Assembly (NCBI GenBank): GCA_047605685.1
Contig: JASGFF010000002.1
Location: 12,936 to 76,935, forward strand
Length of the DNA: 64,000 bases
DNA from: JAUASV01 sp047605685
Lineage (GTDB): Bacteria; Actinomycetota; Actinomycetes; Actinomycetales; Microbacteriaceae
Direction: 5' to 3'
The notes beneath the pieces are model-generated. The model made no database searches and was not told where the DNA came from. It saw only the letters and a list, made by a program, of their open reading frames with translations. The translations under genes and the position numbers were made by a program. Positions 1 through 8,395 of the stretch are shown here, one piece after another. The number at the start of each line of letters is the position of its first letter. Within the stretch, counting starts at the first letter, position 1.

Positions 1-419
1 TGGTTGTAGGGGAAGCGGTCGATCGAGCCGAAGGCCCGGATCGCCTCCGACTCGGCGTCCCAGACCCGCAGCGCGTAACGGCCGTCCTCGCCGGCGATCA
101 CGAAGCCCGAGACCGTCGGGCCGAACGTGAGCTCCCCCGGATCGTCGCTGTCCTTCCCGCGCACCTCGACGGTGCCCTCCACCGGGACGCCGTCGAGCAG
201 GATGCCGTCCTCGGCGCTCGCGGTGAGCGCGAGCCCCGAGCGGCCGGCCGGCAGCGGAGCCCAGGTGCCGGGCACGCCGTAGATCGTCTGTTCGACGTCG
301 ACCCACTGGGTGTTCACGAGCGCGAGGTTCCCCTTCGGCTGGGTCACCGCGAGCTCGCGACGGCTGTGGAACACCTCGAGGAGCTCTTCGGGCGTGGTCG
401 GCGGGGCGGTCTCGGTCAT
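1..419 (-). CDS. DUF1684 family protein (partial, C-terminus outside window)
   Basis: The gene runs off the left edge, so only about 139 N-terminal residues are present, read from an ATG with an AGGAT stretch a few bases upstream. The translation is hydrophilic with no signal peptide or membrane segment. It starts with a short acidic helix (PEELLEVFHSRR), followed by a beta-rich region, and reaches IDRFPYN at the edge, the segment that precedes the conserved half of DUF1684 proteins as I know them. The role of this family is unknown. It is divergent from the oxidoreductase gene, with 76 bases between the two starts. Confidence 0.7.
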   Translation of the reverse strand, partial: MTETAPPTTPEELLEVFHSRRELAVTQPKGNLALVNTQWVDVEQTIYGVPGTWAPLPAGRSGLALTASAEDGILLDGVPVEGTVEVRGKDSDDPGELTFGPTVSGFVIAGEDGRYALRVWDAESEAIRAFGSIDRFPYN

Positions 420-495
420 GGCATCCATCCTGTCGTTCCTGCACTCTACGGCCCGCGCACCGCGCGCGCCGGGCCCGGAAGCCTACGCTGGAGCG

Positions 496-1920
496 GTGAT
501 CGACGCCATCGTCGTCGGCAGCGGTCCGAACGGCCTCGCAGCGGCGGCGACGCTCGCGCACGCGGGGCTGGGGGTGCGGGTCGTCGAACGGGAGCAGACC
601 GTCGGCGGCGGGCTGCGCACCGAGGAGCTCACCCTGCCCGGCTTCCGCCACGACCTCTGCTCGGCCGTGCACCCGGCGGCGCTGCACTCGCCGTTCTTCC
701 GCGCCTGGGGCCTGGCCGAGCGGGTCGCGCTGCACGTGCCGGAGGTGTCGTACGCGCATCCGCTCGACGGCCGTCCGGCCGCGCTCGCCTGGCGCGACCT
801 CGACCGGACGGTGGCGGGGCTCGGTCGCTCCGGCCCCGGCTGGCGGCGGCTGTTCGAGCCGTTGCTCGACCGCCTGGACGGGGTGTGCGCGCTCACCGGC
901 GGGCCGCTGCTGCGCCCGCCGGCCGATCCGGTGGCCGCCGGACGGTTCCTCGGCCGGACGCTCGCCCGGGGCGCCGGGCTGCGGGACGAGGCCGCCGCGC
1001 TGTTCGCCGGCGTGGCCGCGCACTCGGGCGGGCCGCTGCCCTCGCTCGCCGCGACCGGTGCCGGGCTCGCGCTCGCGGTGCAGGGGCACGGCCGCGGCTG
1101 GGGCCTGCCGCTCGGCGGCGCACAGGCGATCGCCGACGCGCTCGCGGCGGACATCCGGGCCCACGGCGGCGAGATCGTGACGGACGTCGACGTCGAGGAC
1201 CTCGGCGCCCTGGAGCCCGCCCGCGCCGTGCTGCTCGACGTGGCCCCCGAGCGGCTGGCCCGGATGGCGCCGCTGCCTAAGCGCTACCGCCGAGCCCTCG
1301 CCCGGCTGCGCCGCGGCGTCGCCGTCGCGAAGCTCGACCTCGCGCTCGCCGCCGCCGTGCCCTGGTCCGACCCGGACGTCGCCCTCTCCCCCACGGTGCA
1401 CCTCGGCGGCACGGCCGCGGAGCTCGCCGCCTCGGAGCGGGCCGTGCACGCCGGCCGGGTCTCCGAGCGTCCCTTCGTGCTGGTCGTCCAGCCGAGCGTC
1501 GCCGACCCCTCGCGGGCGCCGGCCGGCCGGCACACGCTGTGGGCCTACCTGCACGTGCCGCTCGGCTCGGGCCTCGACCCGACGCCGTTCGTGCTGGGCC
1601 AGCTGGAGCGCTTCGCGCCCGGCATCGGGGACCTCGTGCTCGGGACGGCGGTGTCGCGAGCGCCGGACATCGCCGCGCGCAACGCCAACGACGTCGGCGG
1701 CGAGATCATGGGCGGCGCCGTCACGCTGCGGCAGCTGCTGGCCCGGCCGGTGCTCTCGCCGCAGCCGTGGCGCACGCCGCTGCCGGGCGTGTACCTCGCC
1801 TCCGCCTCGACGCCGCCCGGGCCGGCCGTGCACGGCATGGCGGGCTGGCTCGCGGCGCGACTCGCGCTGCGGGAGCGCTTCGGCATCCGCGAGACGCCCT
1901 TCGGCGACTACTTCAGGTAG
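496..1920 (+). CDS. FAD/NAD(P)-dependent oxidoreductase, phytoene dehydrogenase-like (CrtI/PYROXD2 type)
   Basis: A 474-residue flavoprotein. The dinucleotide-binding motif VVGSGPNGLAAAATLA lies at residues 6-21 and is followed by the acidic end of the second strand (VVERE). A short C-terminal segment (LASASTPPGPAVHGMAG) closes the FAD site as in phytoene-desaturase-like proteins. I chose the GTG at 496 because the Rossmann fold begins two or three residues later, as in the family; the upstream extension of the frame covers the divergent promoter. No carotenoid genes are nearby, so the substrate is unknown. Its last 13 bases overlap the end of the convergent LCP gene. Confidence 0.8.
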   Translation: MIDAIVVGSGPNGLAAAATLAHAGLGVRVVEREQTVGGGLRTEELTLPGFRHDLCSAVHPAALHSPFFRAWGLAERVALHVPEVSYAHPLDGRPAALAWRDLDRTVAGLGRSGPGWRRLFEPLLDRLDGVCALTGGPLLRPPADPVAAGRFLGRTLARGAGLRDEAAALFAGVAAHSGGPLPSLAATGAGLALAVQGHGRGWGLPLGGAQAIADALAADIRAHGGEIVTDVDVEDLGALEPARAVLLDVAPERLARMAPLPKRYRRALARLRRGVAVAKLDLALAAAVPWSDPDVALSPTVHLGGTAAELAASERAVHAGRVSERPFVLVVQPSVADPSRAPAGRHTLWAYLHVPLGSGLDPTPFVLGQLERFAPGIGDLVLGTAVSRAPDIAARNANDVGGEIMGGAVTLRQLLARPVLSPQPWRTPLPGVYLASASTPPGPAVHGMAGWLAARLALRERFGIRETPFGDYFR

Positions 1921-3197
1921 CCGCGCGCGCAGGTCTCCTGGTCGGCGGTCTGGCCGTAGGTTCCCGAGATCGTCTCGCTCGTCGCCTCGTCCGTGGGCGT
2001 CGCCGAGTCGGTCGCGGTCGCGGTGTCGCTCGGCGTCGCGGTCGCGGTATCGGTCGCCTCGTCCGTGGCTGTGGCCGTCGCCGTGGACTCCTCGGAGGCG
2101 CGGCCCACGCTCGAGGCCTTGACGGCCTGGTCGTTCTTGAGGGCCGTGAACAGCGCCGTCGCCGCCGTCACGTTCGGCACCACCTTGCCCGGATAGGTGG
2201 TGCTGCCGGTGCTGCCCGGGTACTGGATGAAGCTGATCTTGTCGAGGTCGACGGTGCGCAGCGTCTTCGCCATCGCGATCATCGTGTCCGCGCTCGCGAG
2301 CGACGTCGACAGCTTGACGTAGGTGGCCGCGGCGTCGGCGAGCTTGTACAGCTTCGTCGGGTTGGAGAGCGTGTCGGAGCTCTTCACCTTGCGCATGAGC
2401 GCCGAGAGGTAGATCTGCTGCACCGAGATGCGCGACAGGTCGCTGCCGTCGCCGACGCCGTGTCGGGTGCGCAGGAAGCCGAGCGCGGTCTTTCCGGAGA
2501 TCGTCTGCATGCCCGCCTCGAGGTGCAGGCCAGCGTCGTCGTCGTCGATGTCGTCGGAGAGGCAGACGGTGACGCCGCCGACGGCATCGGTCATCTTCAC
2601 GACGGCCTTGAACGTGAACTGCGCGGCGTAGGCGATGCTGAGCCCGGTGAGGTTCTCGATCGTCGAGACGACGCAGGACATGCCACCGCGGCTGTAGGCC
2701 ACGTTGACCGGCTGCGCGCTCATCGCCGCGTACACGGTGCCGGTGTCCGAGTCGGTGCAGCTCGGGTGGGCGATGATCAGATCGCGCGGGATGCTCACCG
2801 CCGTGACGCTCTCATGGTCGGCGGCCACGTGCACCAGGATGTTGACGTCGTTGAGCGTGCCGTTGCGCACCCCGTAGGCGTCGCCCTGCTCGGGGTCGTT
2901 GTCGACGCCGACGACGAGCAGGTTGAAGCCGCCCTCGATCTCGCCGACGGAGATGTTCGGGACCTCGGCCTCGGTGCCGATCGTGAAGGCGTTGTCGCTC
3001 ACCTTCTTGGCCAGGGACCAGACGGCGAAGGAGGAGAGCGAGACGGACGACACCAGCGTGACGACCATCACGGAGACGACGATGCGCAGGATCCTCGGCC
3101 AACTGCGCTCCGGCTTCAGCCGACCGTGTCGAACGGGCTTGAGCGCGCCACGACCGCGCCTCTCGGCTGCGAGATCACGCCTGGTCGGTTCCGCCAC
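1908..3197 (-). CDS. LytR-CpsA-Psr (LCP) family cell-wall polymer ligase
   Basis: A 429-residue type II membrane protein: a basic cytoplasmic tail, one membrane helix at about residues 34-58, then the extracellular LCP domain. Typical LCP motifs are visible: LLVVGVDN, SIPRDL, and TRHGVGDGSDLSR with the conserved Arg and Asp that bind the pyrophosphate of the lipid-linked donor. The family attaches wall glycopolymers (teichoic acid, arabinogalactan or capsule) to peptidoglycan. After about residue 360 comes a low-complexity Thr/Ala/Ser/Asp/Glu tail that probably spans the wall. The start is a GTG preceded by a G-rich Shine-Dalgarno. The TagF-like gene near 19 kb may act in the same wall-polymer pathway. 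Confidence 0.85.
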   Translation of the reverse strand: MAEPTRRDLAAERRGRGALKPVRHGRLKPERSWPRILRIVVSVMVVTLVSSVSLSSFAVWSLAKKVSDNAFTIGTEAEVPNISVGEIEGGFNLLVVGVDNDPEQGDAYGVRNGTLNDVNILVHVAADHESVTAVSIPRDLIIAHPSCTDSDTGTVYAAMSAQPVNVAYSRGGMSCVVSTIENLTGLSIAYAAQFTFKAVVKMTDAVGGVTVCLSDDIDDDDAGLHLEAGMQTISGKTALGFLRTRHGVGDGSDLSRISVQQIYLSALMRKVKSSDTLSNPTKLYKLADAAATYVKLSTSLASADTMIAMAKTLRTVDLDKISFIQYPGSTGSTTYPGKVVPNVTAATALFTALKNDQAVKASSVGRASEESTATATATDEATDTATATPSDTATATDSATPTDEATSETISGTYGQTADQETCARGYLK

Positions 3198-3364
3198 TGT
3201 CCCCCCGGGTCGATGAAGCCGCTCGGGACACAGCGATACCCGCCGTGTGCCCGTGCACGGACGTCAGAGTACCGGGCGTTCATAAGCCGTTCCTGGGAGC
3301 GGACGGATGCGGGCCCGGTGGCAGGCACCGTGCGCACTCGGCCCCACGACGTGAAGGCGGGCAG

Positions 3365-3438
3365 TGGGGCGGACGGGACTTGAACCCGTGACCGACGGAT
3401 TATGAGTCCGCTGCTCTGACCAGCTGAGCTACCGCCCC
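3365..3438 (-). tRNA. tRNA with CAT anticodon (tRNA-Ile2 favoured, or elongator tRNA-Met)
   Basis: A 74-base cloverleaf read leftward: acceptor GGGGCGG paired with CCGCCCC, D-arm AGCTCAGCTGGTCAGAGC, anticodon loop CTCATAA, variable loop CGGTC, T-arm ACGGGTTCAAGTCCCGT, discriminator A, no encoded CCA. The variable loop beginning with C resembles bacterial tRNA-Ile2 (CAT modified to lysidine) more than elongator Met, where A is usual there. I cannot settle this without a covariance-model comparison. It lies between the LCP and glycosyltransferase genes on the same strand. Confidence 0.9.
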
Positions 3439-3472
3439 GCACCGGCGCGCCACGGCACCGGCTGAGCACACC

Positions 3473-4771
3473 CTACCCGTCGGCGAGGCCGGTTCCGCGC
3501 CGGGGCCAGTCGGGGCTGCGCTGCAGACGTTCGCGAAGGGCCTGCAGCGAGGCGCGGGCCGAGCGCGGCCGAGGAGCCTCCTTGATGGTGTCCTCCACCT
3601 GCTCCCCGCGGTAGATCGCCTCGAACGTCGAGATCGTCTTGGTGATGTCGTGGGCCTCCACGATGCGCAGGCTCTCGCGCTTCATCCGCTCGTACTCTGC
3701 GGGTTCGGCGGTGAGCACGTCGGTGAGCCGGGCGGCGAAATCCTCGGGGTTGTCGGGCTCGAAGAGATAGCCGTTCTCGCCGTCGTGCACCAGGTGGGGC
3801 AGCGCCATGGCATCCGCCCCGACCACGGGCAGCGCGCTCGCCATCGCCTCCATCGTCGCGATCGACTGTAGCTCCGCCGTCGAGGGGATCGCGAAGACCG
3901 CGGCGCGCGAATACGCGGCCCGCAGGTACTCCTCGGAGACATAGCCGGTGATGGTGACCCGATCGGCGACGCCGAGGCGACGCGCGACGGCCTTGAGATG
4001 GCTCTCCTGCTCACCGCCGCCGACGAGCTCGACGCGGGCGTCGAGCGCCGGGTCGAGCAGGGAGAGCGCCTCGAGCAGCACCTCGAGACGCTTCTCGCCG
4101 GTGATCCGACCGACGAAGAGGATCAGGTTCTCGGCCCGCGGCTCCCAGCTCGGCGTGTAGTTCGCCATCTCGACGCCGTTCGACAGCGCGAGCACGCCCT
4201 TCACGTGGATGTACCGCTCCAGGAAGTCCGCGGCCCGCCGCGTCGGCGAGGTGATCACGTTGGCGCGGGTGTAGGAGCGGGCGGCGGCCTCCCAGAACAG
4301 GCGGTAGGCGAAGCGGTGCATGAACCGGGGCACCGGTGTGTGCTCGATGAGGTTCTCGGGCATCACGTGGTTCGTGCCGATCACGCGGATGCCGCGCAGC
4401 TGCGCCTGGTGCGCGAGCCCCCGGCCGGTGATGATGTGCGACTGGAAGTGCACGACATCCGGCCTCACCTCGTCCAGGATGCGCGCCGCGTTCTGCTCGA
4501 TGCGCCACGGCAGCGCGAAGCGCAGCCACGGGTGCGGGTACCAGCGCAGGCTGCGCAGCCGATGCGCGATGACGTCGTGGCCCTCGTACTGCTCGACGCG
4601 GGTGACCTGCCGGCCGATGTCGGAGGGGACGACGACGTGCACATCGTGGCCACGTGCGGCGAGCTGCCCAGCGAGTACCGAGGCGAACCGCGCCGAGCCG
4701 TTGATCTCGGGCGGGAACGTGTCCGCGCCGATCACGATGCGCAGCGGACGCGACGGGGCATGATCAGACAC
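3473..4771 (-). CDS. GT4-family glycosyltransferase
   Basis: A 432-residue cytosolic or membrane-associated GT-B glycosyltransferase. The N-terminal Rossmann half starts with IVIGADTFPPEINGSARFA, the acceptor-side motif of GT4 enzymes. The C-terminal half has the donor-binding region LILFVGRITGEKRLEVLLEA and the E-x7-E-like segment STAELQSIATMEAMASALPVVG. Relatives include PimB-like mannosyltransferases and sugar-diacylglycerol glycosyltransferases, so a glycolipid or wall-glycan substrate is likely, but the sugar cannot be read from the sequence. The C-terminal tail is basic and Arg/Pro-rich. It is codirectional with the DMT transporter gene, with 6 bases between them. Confidence 0.85.
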   Translation of the reverse strand: MSDHAPSRPLRIVIGADTFPPEINGSARFASVLAGQLAARGHDVHVVVPSDIGRQVTRVEQYEGHDVIAHRLRSLRWYPHPWLRFALPWRIEQNAARILDEVRPDVVHFQSHIITGRGLAHQAQLRGIRVIGTNHVMPENLIEHTPVPRFMHRFAYRLFWEAAARSYTRANVITSPTRRAADFLERYIHVKGVLALSNGVEMANYTPSWEPRAENLILFVGRITGEKRLEVLLEALSLLDPALDARVELVGGGEQESHLKAVARRLGVADRVTITGYVSEEYLRAAYSRAAVFAIPSTAELQSIATMEAMASALPVVGADAMALPHLVHDGENGYLFEPDNPEDFAARLTDVLTAEPAEYERMKRESLRIVEAHDITKTISTFEAIYRGEQVEDTIKEAPRPRSARASLQALRERLQRSPDWPRRGTGLADG

Positions 4772-4777
4772 GATGTC

Positions 4778-5707
4778 TCACGGTAGCGCAGCCGCGTCCG
4801 TTGACTGCGGATGATGTCTGGCGAGTTGGAACACGCCGAAGACCGCGATCCCGCCGGAGGCCAGGAACGCCGGCAGCGCCCAGGCCGGCGCGCCGCCGGC
4901 CTCGCCGAGGATGGCGACGCCGATGACGACGGCGACGAAGGGGTCGACGACCGTGAGCCCGGCGACGACGAGGTCGGGCGGACCGTTCGCATAGGCGGAT
5001 TGCTGGTAATAGGTGCCGAACAGCAGCGACACGATCCAAAGCACGATGCAGCCGATCGTGAGCAGCTCGGTGGGGCCGACGTCCACGCTGAGCACCAGCA
5101 GCGTCTTGACCCGGTCGATGACGACCTTCGCGAGCGTGGCGACGAAGCCGAACAGGATGCCCGCGCCGACGACGTACATCATCGCCGTCATCCGGGCGCC
5201 GTACAGTCGCAGCGCCACGGCGAGCAGCACGACGACGACACCGAGCACGATCAGCACGGTGACGAGCCGCCGCTGGGTGACCGGCGTGGAGACCGTGGTG
5301 AACGAGGCGACGCCGACGAAGAGCGCGACGCCGAGGACGCACAGCGCGATGGCCCGGATGGTGGGCACATCCAGCCGCACGCTGTTCACCCGGGCGTTCA
5401 GCACCGAGGTGGCCACGAGGCCGACGACGCCGACCGGCTGCACCACGGTGAGCGGGGCGATCGAGATGCTGGTGAGCTGGAAGACGAGCGCGAACAGCAC
5501 GAGGCCGGTTCCGGAGAGCCAGGACGGGCGTCGCAGCAGCGCGAGGAGCTGTTTGAACGAGAGGGCGCTCGTGGTGTCGTCCGGGTCGTCGACCTTGCTC
5601 ACCCCGCGATGCTGCAGCTGGGCCCCGACCGCGAGCAGCACCGCGCCCACGAGCGCGACGACGATGCCGACCGGCGTGTTCGAGGAGAGGTCGACGTCGG
5701 GGAGCAC
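4778..5707 (-). CDS. DMT-superfamily (EamA-like) membrane transporter
   Basis: A 309-residue integral membrane protein with about nine or ten hydrophobic helices in two halves. The N-terminal half contains GIVVALVGAVLLAVGAQLQ and the C-terminal half has the TVVDPFVAVVIGVAILGE segment typical of drug/metabolite transporter repeats. It starts at a GTG, 41 bases from the divergent peptide deformylase gene. Actinobacterial relatives are annotated as DMT family transporters without a known substrate. It ends 6 bases before the glycosyltransferase gene, so the two are probably cotranscribed. Confidence 0.8.
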   Translation of the reverse strand: MLPDVDLSSNTPVGIVVALVGAVLLAVGAQLQHRGVSKVDDPDDTTSALSFKQLLALLRRPSWLSGTGLVLFALVFQLTSISIAPLTVVQPVGVVGLVATSVLNARVNSVRLDVPTIRAIALCVLGVALFVGVASFTTVSTPVTQRRLVTVLIVLGVVVVLLAVALRLYGARMTAMMYVVGAGILFGFVATLAKVVIDRVKTLLVLSVDVGPTELLTIGCIVLWIVSLLFGTYYQQSAYANGPPDLVVAGLTVVDPFVAVVIGVAILGEAGGAPAWALPAFLASGGIAVFGVFQLARHHPQSTDAAALP

Positions 5708-5748
5708 CGCACGAATCTACCCGCTGCCCGCGCCGATAGGCTGGCCAG

Positions 5749-6315
5749 ATGGCCGTCCTGCCCATCCGGATCACCGGCGACCCGGTGCTGCACGAGCCGG
5801 CGCAGCCGGTGGGCACGGTGGACGGAGGGCTGCGATCCCTCGTGGCCGACATGATCGAGACCATGGCCGCGGCGCCCGGTGTCGGCCTCGCCGCGCCGCA
5901 GGTGGGCGTGGGCCGGCGGCTGTTCGTCTACGACTGGACCGACGGTGACGGCGTGCGCCACAGCGGCGTCGCGATCGATCCCGAGCTTTGGCTCAGCCCG
6001 CTCGCCCTCGGCGCCCTCGACGTCGAGGGCGAGTCGGAGGGATGCCTGTCGATCCCGGGCGAGCGCTACCCGCTGCGCCGCGCGCAGCGGGCGCTGCTGC
6101 GGGCGACGGACCTCGACGGGCGGCGGCGCGAGGTCACGGCATCCGGATGGCTCGCCCGGATCTTCCAGCACGAGTACGACCACCTCGACGGCGTGCTCTA
6201 CGCGGACCGGCTCGACGCGGCGTCGCAGCGGGCGCTCGGCAAGGTGGTGCGGCGCAAGGCCTGGGGCATCCCGGGGCACAGCTGGACGCCGGGCGTGGAC
6301 GACGTCGAGGCCTGA
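5749..6315 (+). CDS. def: Peptide deformylase
   Basis: A 188-residue metalloenzyme that removes the formyl group from the N-terminal methionine of new proteins. All three signature motifs are intact: GVGLAAPQ at residues 44-51, EGCLS with the metal ligand Cys99, and HEYDH with ligands His141 and His145 and catalytic Glu142. Length and ATG start are normal for the family. It is a stand-alone gene divergent from the DMT transporter. Confidence 0.95.
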   Translation: MAVLPIRITGDPVLHEPAQPVGTVDGGLRSLVADMIETMAAAPGVGLAAPQVGVGRRLFVYDWTDGDGVRHSGVAIDPELWLSPLALGALDVEGESEGCLSIPGERYPLRRAQRALLRATDLDGRRREVTASGWLARIFQHEYDHLDGVLYADRLDAASQRALGKVVRRKAWGIPGHSWTPGVDDVEA

Positions 6316-6341
6316 TCCGCCTCGTTTCAAGACCGCCTCGT

Positions 6342-7235
6342 TCAGGCGCCCAGGTTCACGCCGTGGATGCCGTTGTGGTACTTGAGCGCCGGGAAGCTCG
6401 CGCTCACACTGAAGCCGACGCCCGGCAGCACGCTCGCGCTGAACACCCCGCCAAAGAGCTCGGCGCGCTCGCGCATGGCGGTGATCCCCGGCCCGGTGAT
6501 GACGCCGGTGAGCGCGCGCAGGTCGTCCTCCACGGTCGGCCGCTCGGGCGCCTCCACGCCGCGGCGAGCACGCACCCGCTGGCCGTCGTCGTCGACGCGC
6601 AGCTGGAAACCCTCCTCGGTCCAGGTGAAGGCCACGAGCACCTCGGTGCCCTTGCCGCCGTGCTTGAGAGCGTTCGTGAGCGACTCCTGCAGGATGCGGA
6701 ACACCGTGAGCTCGGCGCCGGACTTGAGCTCGAACCGGCGACCGCTCTCCTCGAAGCGGATGACGAGGCCGGCGTCGCGCATGACCTCGAACAGCTCCCG
6801 GACGCTCGCGAGCCCCGGCTGCACCGGTACCTCGGTCTCGCCCTCGTGCACGAGTGTCATCACCCGGCGCACGTCGCCGAGGGCCGAGCGGGCGACGTCG
6901 GCGATCGCGCCGAGGGCGCGCACCGCGGCGCTCGGGTCTTCGGAGGCCGCGTAGCGCGCGCCGTCGGCCTGGCTGGCCATGGCCGAGAGGTTGCGCACGG
7001 TGACCTCGTGCAGCTCGCCGATGATGCGCAGCCGGTTGGTCTGCTCGGCGAGGGCGAGCTCGAGGTCGATGGCGTCGAGCTCGGCATCGACCCGGACAAG
7101 CTGCTGGCTGCGCCGGGCCCGCCGGGCCCGCAGCCAGAGCACGAGGAGCAGCAGCACCAGCACCAGCAGCGCGCCCGTCGCGATCTCGAGGAGACCCGAG
7201 GGCAGCGAGGGGCCCGGCGCGATCCATGCCTGCAC
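6342..7235 (-). CDS. Sensor histidine kinase, NarL/DesK type, orphan
   Basis: About 297 residues. A short N-terminal segment is followed by one membrane helix (residues about 13-32), a coiled linker, a HisKA_3-type segment with the phospho-acceptor His76 in GELHEVTVRNL, and a C-terminal ATPase domain with N-box SLTNALKHGG and G-box GPGITAMRERAELFGG. The residue after His76 is Glu where the family normally has Asp (ELHD). The GTG at 7235 is preferred because GGAAGG lies upstream and the longer reading adds a non-homologous leader. No response regulator is adjacent, so its partner is elsewhere or it acts as an unusual sensor. It is convergent with def. Confidence 0.75.
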   Translation of the reverse strand: MQAWIAPGPSLPSGLLEIATGALLVLVLLLLVLWLRARRARRSQQLVRVDAELDAIDLELALAEQTNRLRIIGELHEVTVRNLSAMASQADGARYAASEDPSAAVRALGAIADVARSALGDVRRVMTLVHEGETEVPVQPGLASVRELFEVMRDAGLVIRFEESGRRFELKSGAELTVFRILQESLTNALKHGGKGTEVLVAFTWTEEGFQLRVDDDGQRVRARRGVEAPERPTVEDDLRALTGVITGPGITAMRERAELFGGVFSASVLPGVGFSVSASFPALKYHNGIHGVNLGA

Positions 7236-7410
7236 GGCTGTCGTCCCTTCCGACTCTCCCGCCTCCCGAGCGGGATGGCCGAAAGGGAACACTACTCCGG
7301 CGGATCGACGCGCGGGTGGCCGGGGCGCGTTCGACCGCAGCCCCTCGAGGGGTGCGAGCCGGGCGCCGTCCCCGACTCTGGTAATGTTGACGCGCCCCGT
7401 GAGGGGATGA

Positions 7411-7486
7411 TCCTCGATAGCTCAATTGGCAGAGCAATCGGCTGTTAACCGATAGGTTCTTGGTTCGAGTCCAAGTCGGGGAGCCA
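7411..7486 (+). tRNA. tRNA-Asn (GTT)
   Basis: A complete cloverleaf: acceptor TCCTCGA with TCGGGGA, D-arm AGCTCAATTGGCAGAGC, anticodon stem-loop ATCGG CTGTTAA CCGAT with anticodon GTT, T-arm CTTGGTTCGAGTCCAAG, discriminator G and an encoded CCA (7484-7486). It is a single gene. Confidence 0.97.
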
Positions 7487-7534
7487 ACTCGGGGCACGTG
7501 CCGGGCCGCGACGGCACCGCGTTGTTACGGCACT

Positions 7535-7559
7535 ACGGTGTTACAGCACCGTGTTGTTT
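7535..7559 (+). terminator. Hairpin after tRNA-Asn, probable terminator
   Basis: ACGGTG (7535-7540) and CACCGT (7547-7552) form a 6-bp stem with loop TTACAG, followed by the T-rich GTTGTTTA. It sits between tRNA-Asn and the end of the convergent ABC operon, so it could serve either. The stem is short, so this is moderate evidence. Confidence 0.45.
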
Positions 7560-7577
7560 ACAGCACCGCCCGCGGCG

Positions 7578-8393
7578 TCAGACGCCGCGCTCCTTCATGA
7601 TCCGGTCCGCCCTCACGAGCCCGTCGACGTAGGGATGCCAGGACTGGTCCAGGATCTCCGCCATCGTGCCGATGCCGGCGACGAGCCCCTCGTGCATGAC
7701 CACGATCCGGTCGCCGAGCGCCCGCACCTCGTCGAGGGCGCCGGCGATCACGAGCGCGGAGATGCCGCGGGCACGCTGCAGCTCGCGGAGCGTGTCGACG
7801 ATCGTATGCCGCACCGTGACGTCCACGCCCGCGGTGGGGTTGTCGGCCACGAGCAGCTCCGGCTCCAGGATGAGCGCGCGCGCGATGGCGACCCGCTGTC
7901 GCTGCCCGGTGGAGAGCTCGTAGGGGTATTTGTTCATCGTCATGAGCGGCAGCCGCACCTGGTCGACGAGGGTCGCGACCGCCTGCCCGGCGAGGTGCTG
8001 GTCGAAGCGCCGGTCGCGCGCGTAGATGGGTGCGGCGATGTTCTCCCCCGCCGTCAGGTGCGGGTCGAGCCGCGCGCCCGCGTCCTGCGGCAGGTAGCCG
8101 ACCCGGAACTGGAGCCGGTCGCGGGCGCGGGCGCCCATCCGGCGCACGTCGGTGCCGAGCACCGTGAGCCGTCCGCCGTGGATCACCGGCGTCGCCTGGC
8201 CGTGCGAGCCCGCGACGCCCGCGATCGCGGCGGCGAGTGTGGACTTGCCGCTGCCGGACTCACCGATCATCGACAGCGACTCGCCCGCGGCGATGCGGAA
8301 CGTGACGCCGTTGACGGCGTCGACACGGTCCCCGTCCCTGCGCGCCGGGTAGTGCAGGGAGAGGTCGTCGGCGACGACGACCGGTGCCGGCAT
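7578..8393 (-). CDS. Third ABC ATPase of the peptide importer operon, catalytically degenerate
   Basis: A 271-residue ATP-binding subunit of the oligopeptide/dipeptide family, last gene of the operon, its ATG 2 bases beyond the stop of the double ATPase. The Walker A motif GESGSGKS (44-51), Q-loop (Gln103) and signature LSTGQ (160-164) are intact. The Walker B reads LLVADNPTAGVDV, so the catalytic Glu is Asn185. The H-loop, normally THD or SHD, reads IAGAL, with Gly218 in place of His. It could still bind ATP but should hydrolyse it poorly. It may pair with a competent ATPase as the non-catalytic half or have a regulatory role. Confidence 0.8.
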   Translation of the reverse strand: MPAPVVVADDLSLHYPARRDGDRVDAVNGVTFRIAAGESLSMIGESGSGKSTLAAAIAGVAGSHGQATPVIHGGRLTVLGTDVRRMGARARDRLQFRVGYLPQDAGARLDPHLTAGENIAAPIYARDRRFDQHLAGQAVATLVDQVRLPLMTMNKYPYELSTGQRQRVAIARALILEPELLVADNPTAGVDVTVRHTIVDTLRELQRARGISALVIAGALDEVRALGDRIVVMHEGLVAGIGTMAEILDQSWHPYVDGLVRADRIMKERGV

Positions 8394-8395
8394 CC

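Noticed and set aside
1539..3383. Long rightward open frame of over 600 codons across the LCP gene
   Set aside because: Antisense shadow of a recognisable LCP gene; its translation is Arg/Gly-rich without any domain. High GC keeps such frames open.
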